DNA from: Prionace glauca
Taxonomy: Eukaryota; Chordata; Chondrichthyes; Carcharhiniformes; Carcharhinidae
Direction of reading: 5' to 3'
DNA length: 64,000 bases
NCBI GenBank assembly: GCA_037974335.1
Contig: CM075729.1
Span: forward strand, 131,258,312-131,322,311
The position numbers were made by a program, and so were the translations under genes. Below are positions 33,301 to 45,300 of this stretch, piece by piece (the first letter of the stretch is position 1; each line of letters starts with the position of its first letter). The notes below the pieces were generated by a model. It was not told the DNA's origin. It worked only from the letters and a program-made list of their open reading frames with translations, and ran no database searches.

Positions 33301-36300
33301 TCATCTGTGGGATTGGCCCCAGTCAAGCTCTGGTCATGAGCACTGTGGGCCTGGCACATTGGAACCCAAGGTGGGGGGGCTGTGGTCAAGGAGGCAAGTG
33401 CACTAATGCCCCTCTGTTGCTGCTAGGCTGCAAAGGGAGCGTCCCCCAAGGGCCCTCAGGCTGGGGGCTCTGTGGTTAGACTGTCCCTTCAACCCTGGGA
33501 AATCTGAACATCACATTTGAGGCATCTCACTGATCAAAGTCTTCATTCTGGTCTGTGAGCTGTAAGATCTTTGAATCTTAGTCTGGACACTTTAATATCC
33601 ATTCCCCCCGCTCCACTCCCTCCCACCGCCACCCTCCCTGGCATCTGTCAAATCACGGGAGCACTTCATTCTTTTTTTCATAGCATCCCTACAATGCAGA
33701 AGGGATTTGGCCTATTAAGTCTGCACAGACAACAGTCCCTATCCACATAACCCCATGTAGTTACTCTCCTAGTCCCCGTCGTGCTCAGGGACAATTCTGC
33801 ATGGCCAATCAACCTAACCCACACATTTTTGGACTATGGGAGGAAAACGGAGAACCCGGAGGAAACCCACAGAGAATGTGCAGACTCCATACAGACAGAA
33901 ACCCAAGCCAGGAATCGAATCTGGGACCCTGGTGCTATGAGGCAGCAGTGTTAACCACTGTGCCACCGTGCTGCCCCTTCTGCAGAAAGGTTTCCTCTTT
34001 CTGTCCCTCAGGAGAATCAGGTGTGAAAAGGCCCCTTTCAAGCCCTCTGGCTGACAGGAAAAGTCACTTTCATTGGAGTGGGGGATAGAATTTCCTTCTC
34101 CACAGCTGTTCACTTGGCCCCATTTGTTTTAATATTGCATTTACTCTTCGCCTTTGAGCCTTCCTAGAAAGCACAATTCCATGAAAATCCATTAAAGTCC
34201 TTGGAAATCCTTTGAATTCCTTTTTACCCCCTAGAAAACCTTCGCTTTCCTCTGGAAATCCTTATTTTCACTCAACTTCATAGTGCAGTCTAACAAGATT
34301 TTGATAGACAGTTTAATGGTTTCTGCACAGCATGCAGTGTTTATCTTTCTCTTCTAAGTTGAACGCATCTGATTTACACCCCCCGGCATCATTGTTCCTA
34401 ACCACAATGTTATTACAAAAGAAGGCCTGAAAGCACTTAGCTGCTTGGAAGTTTATCCAGTTTTGAGTTTCCAGTCAGGAAACTTTGATTATTCTCACTC
34501 TTTATGAATCATTAATACAGAATGTAAATAGCTGAGGGCCCAGACTCTGACTCAATATTCATTACCTGACCAATTTAATGCCCCATTTATACTGAATCTT
34601 TTCTTCCTGTTTGTTAGTCAAGCTCCTACAATGCTAATGTATTAGCACCAATTTCATGATGCCTAAACTTGCTGATTAACCTTACGTATGGCATCTTTCT
34701 GAATGTGCTTTGGAAATCCAGGTTTACAACATCTACTGGTTCTCCTTTATCTACCAGACAAATTTTATCCTCAAAAAAACCTCCAATAAATTTGTTAATC
34801 AATGTAACTAAGTACAATTCTGACGCTAGTCATTATGAAACCTATTCCATCATCACATTAGTTAGCTTCAATGCTTTGTTTTACAGGTTGTTGGAGAGGT
34901 GCGCGTACTGTTGACACATCGCTGATCCTGACCCTCCCTTCTACAGAAGTTGACAACTCTCCCACCAACCAGCGAGATCTCCCTTGACAATATTCTTTCC
35001 TCCATCGCCAGCACTAAAACTGATCGTTTGCTCAGTTATCGGTTATGTGATTGTGGGATCTTGCTGTGCACAACTTGGCAGCTGTATTTCCTGCGTGGCA
35101 GCATTTCAAGAGTATTTGGTTGGTTGTTAAGCCCATGGGGATCTCCTGAGGTTGGGTTAGTGGCTCTATAAATCTCCCTTCCTTCCCCGTCTTCTGCCAC
35201 CTGAGAGATAAATGCCCCTTAAAGTGGATCAGTTTATCCCCCACTGCCCCTCTCAGAAGACGAAGGTTTCTGAGATAGTTAAATGCTGATTTCAAGTGGG
35301 ACCCAGCATGAGGTTGAAGGACCGTCCATCATCCTGTGTCAAAACCAGGGAGAAAGTGTGTCAAGTGTAATGAAAGCTCAGGGTCCAGCGATAGGGATGA
35401 GGCAGTGAGGGGTATACCTTCACTTTTACCCCAGGGTTTTAGTGGACCAAACACCCATTTTAAACAATACCCCATGATCATTTCAGCTCTTGAAAAGTAG
35501 GCCAAGGAATCTAAACGCTCAACGAGGGAATCCACTCCCTCAACTGCGGAACCTACCCCCTCGCCCAGGGAACCTGCCCCCTCGGCCAGGGAACCTGCCC
35601 CCTTAGTCAAGGCACCTGCCCCCTCAGCCAGGGAACCTATCCTCAACCAGGGAACCTTTCCTCAACCAGGGAACCTGCCCCCTTAACCAGGGAACCTACC
35701 CCTTGTCCAAGGACCCTATCCCCTCAATGCAGGAGTCTACCCACTTGGCCTTGGAACTGACCCACTCAACCAGGGAATCTATTCACTCAGCTATGGAACT
35801 ATCTCTTCATCCAGAAAACCTGCATTATAATCCAGAGGACCCATTCCCCCCAATCCAACCGCTCAGCCAAGGAACCTATACACTCATCTAGAGTATTTAT
35901 ATCCTTGTCCAGGAGCCTAGATTCTTGGCCGGAGGCCTTTAAACCCTAGGCCAAGAGCCTGTTCTCTAGTCCAGGAGCCAGTTCACTCAGCCAACCAGCC
36001 TGTTCTATAGGCCAGGAGTCTGTTCTCTCAGCCAAGAGCCTGTTTGCTAGGCCAGGAGCGTGTCCTCTCAGCCAGGAGTCTTTTGTCTAGGCCGGGAGCC
36101 TGTTCTCTTGGCCAGAAGCCAGTTTGCTCAGCCAACCAGTCTATTCTGTAGGCCAGGAGTCTGTTCTCTAGGCCAGAAGCCTTTCCTGAGACCAGGAGCT
36201 ATTCTCTCAGCCAGGAGCATGTTCACTAGGCCAGAAGCCTGTTCTCTCAGCCACGTGTCTGTTCTCTAGGTCAAGAGAGTATTCTCTAGGCCAGGGGCCT

Positions 36301-39300
36301 GTTCTCTAGGCTGGGAGCCTTTTCTCTAGGCCAGGAGCCCGTTCTCTCAGCCAGGAGCCGGTTCTCTAGGCCAGGAGCCTATTCTCTAGGCCAGGTACCT
36401 GTTCTTTAGGTCAGAAGCCTACTTTCTAGGCCAGCTGACAACAGCATCTAAAGGACAAGCTATTTTTAGAAATTCTGTCCAAAATGCAAATCTAAACTGC
36501 TTCAATGTGATTACTCAACTGCCAACAATAATTGGAAACGAGCCACATTTCAACAACATTTTAAAGGGTTTTCTTTACAAAGAAAGTTGTTCATTAACTG
36601 ATGCTTCCTCACAAGTATGTTGCAAAGGAGATTCTTAGATAAAGAAGCCAACTAACTGGGTGTAATCAGTCACGGTTTGGAACTGCACAATGCCTTAATG
36701 AATCTCTGGGCACCGAGAATGTCTCTGTATAAAAATTCATCCTTTTATCTGACAAAGTCTACTCAGTGAGGAGGACAAACATTGAAGGAAAAAGCAGCAA
36801 CTTCAAGATTGCTAAAAATGAGGTTGTTTTTTGTTAAAGGAATGAATCAATAGGAATTTTTAGCCCGTTGGGTCTGGAAGCTGTCACGAAACACATTCCT
36901 GACCACAGTCAGTTCCGAAACACATTTTCACACTGGCTCATCAGTCCACGACTAAATAAAACACTCGCTGTAAAAGACTGAGCAACACCAGAGAATGTGA
37001 GTTTAAAGTTTATTTATATTTACACGGCAATGAAGTTATTGTGAAAATCCCCTAGTTGCCACACTCCGGTGCCTGTTTGGGTGCACTGAGGGAGAATTTA
37101 ACACGGCCAATCTACCTAACCTGCACGTCTTTCGGACTGTGGGAGGAAACCAGAGCACCCGGAGGAAACCCACGCAGACACGGGGAGAATGTCCACACAA
37201 CCGTGCCACTGTGAGCACCACGGTGGCACAACGGTTAGCACTGCTGCCTCACAGCACCAGAGACCCGGGTTCAATTCCCGACTCGGGTCACTGTCTGTGT
37301 GCAGTTTGCATGTTCTCCCCGTGTCTGCGTGGGTTTCCTCTGGGCGCTCTGGTTTCCTCCCACAGTCCGAAAGACATGTAGGTTAGATGTATTCGCCGTG
37401 CTAAATTCTCCCTCAGTGTACCCAAACAGGTGCCGGTGTAGGGGATTTTCACAATGATTTCATTGCAGTGTTAATGTAGGCCTACTTGTGACACTTTAAA
37501 ACTACTTTCTCCAACCTAATTATTCTATTTTTCTACCAAGTCCAATACATGCAGATAGTTTGATATGTGGATTTATAACTGAGTGGGAATTAAAAAGCCT
37601 CCAAATTTCTAACCAATGTGCTTACTTTTTTTCTCTCTCTCTGTGACCCTCTATCCCATGCTTAAGAACATAAGAACATAAGAAATAGGAGCAGGAGTAG
37701 GCCATCTAGCCCTTCGAGCCTGCCCTGCCATTCAATAAGATCATGGCTGATCTGTCGTGGCTCAGTTCCACATTCCGGCTCTCTCCCCATAACCCTTAAT
37801 CCCCTCTCTTATCAAAAACCCATCAACCTGCTTCTTAAAAAATATTTAGCGAGGCAGCCTCCACCACTTCAACGGGCAGAGAATTCCAGAGATTCACCAC
37901 CCTTTGAGTGAAGAAGTTCCTCCTCAACTCTGTTCTAAACCGCCCCCCCTTTATCTTGAGGCTGTGCCCCCTAGTCCTACTGTCTTTTTTGAGCGGGAAG
38001 AGTCTCTCCACCTTTATCCTATCCATCCCATTCATCATCTTATACGTCTCAATGAGATCTCCCCTCATTCTTCTAAACTCTAACGAGTACAAGCCTAGTT
38101 TATTCAGCCTCTCCTCATAGCTCAATCCCCTCAACTCCAGTATCAGCCTAGTAAACCTCCTCTGCACTCCCTCCAGGGCCAAAATATCCTTGCGCAGGTG
38201 CGGCGCCCAAAACTGCACACAGTACTCCAGCTGCGGCCTCACCAATGCCCTATACAGCTGCAGCAAGACCTCCCTACTTTTATATTCAATCCCCCTCGCT
38301 ATGAAGGCCAGCATCCCATTCGCCTTCCTGACCACCTGTTGCACCTGCAAGCTGGGTTTTTGCGACTCATGCACAAGGACCCCGAGGTTCCTCTGCACCG
38401 TCGCCTGCTGCAGTTTTTCGCCACGCTTGCTGCTATGAAACCCCAAATTGCGTCATCTGCACTGACACTGCAATTGGACTTAGTTACATCGTAAGCACAA
38501 GGGGTTTCGTTGTTGTGTAACAATGTATTGGATTTGTTCTGGAACATCGGATATCTACGGAACTCCTTCAGGCTCTGCTTAGCGTTTAGCATCAAATCTT
38601 GTAGCCTTGAGGGCCAGCGAGGAACTTTCAACAGCAAGGACTTTGAGCTCATTGCCTCGGTGTTGGATACAATGGGACACAATGTTACGTGTGTGCACGA
38701 TTGAAGGTTGTCCTGTTTTTTTGGGGGGGGGGGGAGTTGGCCATTCCCTTCGGCGAGCGGCGAAAGAGGGGGAGGGTGTGTGTGTTGAGAACCTCTCACC
38801 GGGGCTGATGCTATCAGCCATTTCCTTCCAGGCTGCGTACTGCAGTGGTCCTTGGAAAATCCCTTTCGGCAAACGATCGGTGACCAACAGGAGCTGTCCG
38901 GTGTCCTCACTGTTAACAAAGAACATTCACGTTACGCCGCGGGATTGAGAACAGTGGAACTTGTGTCGGAGTCCCTGTAAAGAGCAGCACATACCTCATC
39001 TCCTGATCAGCTTGGTCCTAAAAAAAGCCAACAAAAGGGACAATTGAATCTTATGACATATGACGAGGTACAAAGGATTGCGGGGCAGATATCTAAATCC
39101 CAAAAGCCCCTGTAATGTATTGCGTGTCAAGCATTTTTGGCACAAGATAACTCTCTTTGGCCTCCCAGACTGCCCTATCACTTGGTACTCCATCCAGACA
39201 ACTTGGTTCCAGAATCTTTAATACCTTCCCCGAACAAATCTATTAATCTCCGCGTGAATATTTCAATTGCCGCCTCTTCCCAGCCTTGACGGCTTTTTGG

Positions 39301-42300
39301 TGGGAGTGGGAAAGAGTTTGAGATTTTTACTTCCCCACACCTGAAGAAGCATCCCCTGATATTACCCCAAGCTCTCACGTTAAGGTTTTATATTTGGAGA
39401 CTCAATCCAGCTGCCCTCGGACTGTACGCATCGGCCAATGCATCAACACATGCCAACGCACGTGGACTTATATCTCGGTCCACATAGAGATTGAGGCAAA
39501 ACGAAAGAGTTGAACAAATACATTTTGGAGGCAGCGTTATCCCCGGCCACATAATCTCCAGCTCTCGGCCCACTACCGCCACCCCCAAGCCCTCCTCCCT
39601 CCTCCATAAGACACAGCTTATACCCAAGCTCTTGACCATAGAAACTAGAAGCAGAAGCAGGCCATTCGAGCCTGGTCTACCATTTATTGTGATCATGGTT
39701 GATCATCAAATTCAATATCCAGATTTCCCCCCCCTTTCCCCCCCCCCATATCCCTTCACCCCTTTAGCCCCAAGAGTGATATCTAGTTTCTTCTTGAAAT
39801 CACACAACATTCCCCTAGTTTTGGCACCCTCCCCCCCCCACCATCAGGAACATTCTTTCTGAATCTACCCTGTCTAACCCTTTTAGAATTTTATAAGTTT
39901 CTCTGAGATCCCCTCTTCTAAACTCCAGTGAATATAATCCTAACCCGCTTAGTCATTTGACAGTCCTGCCATCCCAGGGATCAGCCTGGGAAACCTTTGC
40001 TGCGCCCCCTCCGCAGCGAGGACATTCTTCAGGTTTGGCCTCACCAGTTTTGGGACTGAGGGGAGGAGAAATGTCTTCCCCCAGAGGGTGGGGAATGTGT
40101 GGGATTCACTCCCACAGAAAGTAGTTGAGGCCAAAACGTTGTGCGATTTCAAGAAGAAATTAGATATCGCTCTGGGGGTTAAAGGAATCGAGGGATATGG
40201 AAGGAAGGGAGGATCAGGCTATTGAATTTGATGATCAGTCGTGGTCATAATGAATGGCGGAGCAGGCTCGAAGGGCCAAATGGCCTCTTCCTGCTTCTAG
40301 TTTCTATGTTTGTATATTTTCTGTTTTTATTCCAGGTTTAGTTGAATGAACTTTAATTCCACCGGCTGCAGTGCTTGGGATTTGAACCCGTGATTTCAGA
40401 GACTTAGGTTGGACCATTGGATTACTCAGTCCTGTTCATGACTCCTTTGCCATCGTCATTGCTCCAACCCTGTAACCCTGATCCCCCCCCTGACCCAGCA
40501 CAAGCGATAAAGAAGCTGTTGACATGTAGACATTCCTCATGTTTTACCCCTGGGATTGCTCTCACCGATCCAGGTGTGACTTACCTTTAAGAAGGCAATG
40601 GTGTCCTCCTCATCCAGCTGGGTCTGCGATCTGGAGAGCTTTTCCTGGATCGTGCCCAAGTTCTGCTGGATGTCCAGCAGATTCCGCTCCAGCTTTTCCG
40701 AAATCTTCTCCACGTTCTCCTTCAGATCGGCGATGAATCGCTGCTCCACCCGAATCAGGATCTGGTGCATCTTGGCAAACTCGGACATGACAAAGTTCTG
40801 CAATTGGCTTGTCTGGTCCTGAAAGGAATAATGACTTTCATCCGGCAAAGAACAAAGAAAATTACAGCACAGGGACAGGCCCTTTGGCCCTCAGAGCCTA
40901 CATCGATCATGCTGCCCCACTGAACTAAAACCTCCTACCCTTCCAGGGATCATATCCCTCTATTCCCATCCTATTCATGTGTTTGTCAAGTTGCCCCTTA
41001 AAAGTTACAATCGTATCCACTTCCACTCCCTCCCCCGGCAGCGAGTTCCAGGCACCCTCTGTGTAAAAAACTTGCCTCGTACATCTCCTTTAAACCTTGC
41101 CCCTCGCACCTTAAACCTGTGCCCCCTAGTAATTGACTCTTCCACCCTGGGAAAAAGTTTCTGACTATCCACTCTGTCCCTGCCCCTCATAATCTTGCAA
41201 AACTTCTGTCAGGTCTCCCCTCAACCTCCATCGTCCCAGTGAGAACAAACCAAGTTTCCCCAACCTCTCATAGCTAATGCTCCCCATACCGGGCAACATC
41301 CTGGTAAATCTTTTCTGTACCCTCTCCAAAGCCTCCACATCTTTGTGGTGGTGTGGCGACCAGAATTGAACACTATATTCCAAGTGCGGTCTAATTAAGG
41401 TTCTATAAAGCTGTAACATGACTTGCCAATGAAAGTAAGCATGCCGTATGCCTTCTTGACTACTTTCTCCACCTGCATTGCCACTTTCAGTGACCAGTGT
41501 ACCTGTACACCCAGATTCCTCTGCTTATCAGTGCTCTTAAGGGTTCTGCCATTTACTGTATATTTCCTATCTGTGTTAGACCTTCCAAAATGCATTATCT
41601 CACACTTGTCCGGATTAAACTCCATCTGCCATCTCTCCGCCCAAATCTCCAACTGATATATATTCTATTATATCCTCTGATGGTTCTCATCGCTATCCAC
41701 AAATCCACCAAACTTTGTGTCATCTGCAAACTTACTAATCAAACCAGTTACATTTTCCTGCAAATCATTTCTTTGTATTACAAACAGCAAAGGTCCCAGC
41801 ACTGATCCCTGAGGAACGCCACTTGTAAGAAGTCTCACGACACCAGGTTAAAGTCCACTTGTCACTGCCTTCCATTCAGAAATATACCCTTCCACTGGTA
41901 CCCTCTGTCTTCTTTGGCTGATGATATAGAGATGCCAGTGTTGGACTTTGGCCGAGCCAATTCGGTATCCACCTTGCCAGTTCACCTCTGATCCCACGTG
42001 ACTTCACCTTCTGGACCAATCTGCCGTGAGGGACCTTGTCAAAGGCCTCACTGAAGTCCAGACTGGGGATGTGGGAGCTGCAGGGATAGAGTGCGGGGGG
42101 GAGGGTGGCTAAGAGGTGGGAAGGGGACACAAAAAAGTAAAATGAGTCAAAATAGGGCAGATTAAAAACTTACCCCGACCTCGAGGACTTGTTTTTGGGT
42201 CAGTTTGGCTTCCAGGAGAGCGGACTTGGCTCGGAGAATGTCAGATAATGATTTCAACTTGTCCTGAAAGACAGTTACACAGGCTGAGTGAGTGCACTTG

Positions 42301-45300
42301 TCCACATGGAAGAGTTTGGGTATGTACCCTGCGGAAGATCCAGCGAGGTCCCTACCGACCCCACGATCCCTAGCCTCAGTGCAAACTGCCAGAGGAAGGG
42401 TGACACTCACACAATCACACAATTGTTACAGTGCTGTAAGGAGGCCATTCGGTCCATCATTTTTCCACTGGCTGGAACACGCAATCATAGGGATTGGGAG
42501 TGGCCTTCTCAGCCTCTCGAGCCTGCTCTGCCATTCAATAAGATTATGGTTAATCTGATTGTAACCTCAATGCCACATTTCGGCCGACACCCGATAACCT
42601 TTCACCCCCTCGTTCATCAAGAATCTATCTAACTCCACCTCCAAAATAATCAAAGACTCTGCTCCCACTGCTTCCTGAGAGTCCCAGAGACTCGTGACAG
42701 CCTGAAAGAGAAATAATTCTCTTAAACAAGCAACCCTTTATTTTAGTTTCAACCTTTCTCCTCTCATTCTCAATCCTTCCACCAATGGTTACACTTCTAC
42801 TCTCTCCAACTCCCTCATGATTTTGAACATCTCAATCAAATCTCCTCTTAGCCTTCTTCCCTCCGAGGAGAACAGTCCCAAGCTCTCCAATCGATGCTCA
42901 CAATCCCAAAGACATGCTGGTTAGGTACATTGGCCGTGCTAAATTCTCCCTCAGTGTACTGAACAAGCCCCAGAGTGTGGCGACTAGGGGATTTTCACAG
43001 TAACTTCATTGCAGTGTTAATGTAAGCCTACTTGTGACTACTAAATAAACTTGTGACTACTAAAATAACCTACACATCTTTGGAAACTAAGGGGCAATTT
43101 AGCATGGCCAATCCACCTAACCTACACATCTTTGGACACTAAGGGGCAATTTAGCATGGCCAATCCACCTAACCTGCACATCTTTGGACACTAAGGGGCA
43201 ATTTAGCATGGCCAATCCACCGAACCTACACATCTTTGGACACTAAGGGGCAATTTAGCATGGCCAATCCACCTAACCTGCACATCTTTGGACACAAAGG
43301 GACAATTTAGCATAGCCAATCCACCGAACCTACACATCTTTGGACACTAAGGGGCAATTTAGCATGGCCAATCCACCTAACCTGCACATCTTTGGACACT
43401 AATGAGCAATTTAGCATGGACTGTGGAAGGAAAACCACACAGACACAGGAAAAAAGTGTAAAACCCACACAGATGGTTACCCAAGCCGAGAATTGAAACC
43501 AGAGATGAGGAGGCATTTCAAGAGATGGCCATATAGTACTTGGGGCGAACAGGGTCATAGGGGAGAAAGCAGGATGAGGCTATTGAGTTGGACAATCAGC
43601 CAAAATTGTGATGAATGGCAAAGCAGGCTTGAGGGGCTGAATGGCCTCCTCCTGTCTTTTATGTTTCTATGTCCCTGGTGCTAGCCACCGTGGCGCCAGT
43701 CAAGGCTGATATTCGACCTTTATGCCATTTTCCTGCACTATCCTCAAATCTCTTGATATCGCTCATACCTCGAAGTGTATTGGTCTCCATGTTGAAGTAA
43801 CTCAATGACTGAGCCCTCTGGGTTTGAGAATCTCAAAGGTTCACCACCCTATAAGTTAGAAAATTGCTCCTTACTTCAATATATTGCCCCTTATTCAGAG
43901 GCTGTGTCCCCTGGTTCTAAACTGCAGTCGGGGATACGTCCATCTTGCATCCACACTGTCAGACCCTGGGAGAATTCTGGTTGATTCAATAAAATCATGT
44001 CACATTTTTCTAAACTCAAGCGACATTGACCCAGTTCCCGGAATCTCAGCTTTGGGAACAATCGGAGGGATTACTCTGGTGTGTGGGACAATGGAAGGTG
44101 GGGGGGGGGGGGGGCGCGCCTCACATCCTTTAGCAAATAACTGGATGAACACTTGGCACATCATAAAAATCAGGACAATGGATCAAGTGCTGGTAAATGG
44201 GAGAAGATGAGAGTTCAGGTGTTTCTAATGTGTCAATGCAGACTTGATGGGCTGAAGGGCCTCTTCTGTGCTGTATGGCTCTATGATTCTATGATTCTGT
44301 GAATCTTTTTTGAACTTTCCCTCTGGTGTAGACACAGGTGGATGTGTCAATTAGGTGGATGGGCCATTCTAAATTGCCTCTTAGTATCCAAAGATGTGTG
44401 GGTTAGGGGGATTGGCCATGCTAAATTGTCCCTTATTATCCAAAGATGTGTGGGTTAGGGGGATTGGCCATGCTAAATTGTCCCTTAGTATCCAAAGATG
44501 TGTGGGTTAGGGGGATTGGCCATGATAAATTGCCCCTTAGTGTCCAAAGATGTGCAGGTTAGGGTAGATTGGCCATGCTAAATTGCCCCTTAGTGTCTAA
44601 CGATGAGTAGATTAGGGAGATTGGCCATGCTAAATTGCCCCTTAGGGTCCAAAGATGTGCGGGTTAGGGGGATTGGCCATGCTAAATTGCCCTAGTATCC
44701 AAAGATGTGCAGGTTAGATGGATTGGCCATGCTAAATTGCCCCTTAGGGTCCAAAGATCATAGAACCCCACAGTGCAGAAACAGGCCCTTCGGCCCATCG
44801 AGTCTGCACCGAACACAATCCCACCCAGACCCTATCCCCATATCCCTACACATTTACCTGCTAATCCCTCTAACCTACACATCCCAGGACACTAAGGGGC
44901 AATTTTAGCATAGCCAATGAACCTAACCCGCACATCTTTGGACTGTGGGAGGAAACCGGAGCACCCGGAGAAAACCCACGCAGACACGAGGAGAATGTGC
45001 AAACTCCACACAGACAGTGACCCGAGCCGGGAATCGAACCCAGGACCCTGGAGCTGTGAAGCAGCAGTGCTAACCCACTGTGCTACCGTGCCGCCCACGG
45101 CAGGTGTGCAGGTTAGGGTGGATTGGCCATGCTAAATTGCCCCTTAGGGTCCAAAGATGTGAGGTTAGGGGGATTGGCCATGATAAATTGCCCCTTAGTG
45201 TCCAAAGATGTGCAGGTTAGGTGGATTGGCCATGATAAATTGCTCCTTAGTGTCCAAAGATGTGCAGGTTAGATGGATTGGCCAAGCTAAATTGCCCCTT

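Larger units (their letters stand above)
40851..42061 (-). mobile_element. CR1-like LINE (family D), RT to 3' end
   Basis: The - strand codes [20 protein letters not shown] (RT), [40 protein letters not shown] and [20 protein letters not shown]. It fills most of TRIM-B intron 2. Two 30-bp foreign inserts interrupt it (41827-41856 and 41918-41946). Confidence 0.85.

Noticed and set aside
39637-40313. Twin-primed LINE
   Set aside because: Both ends are 3' ends, whereas twin priming gives one 3' end and an inverted 5' part.
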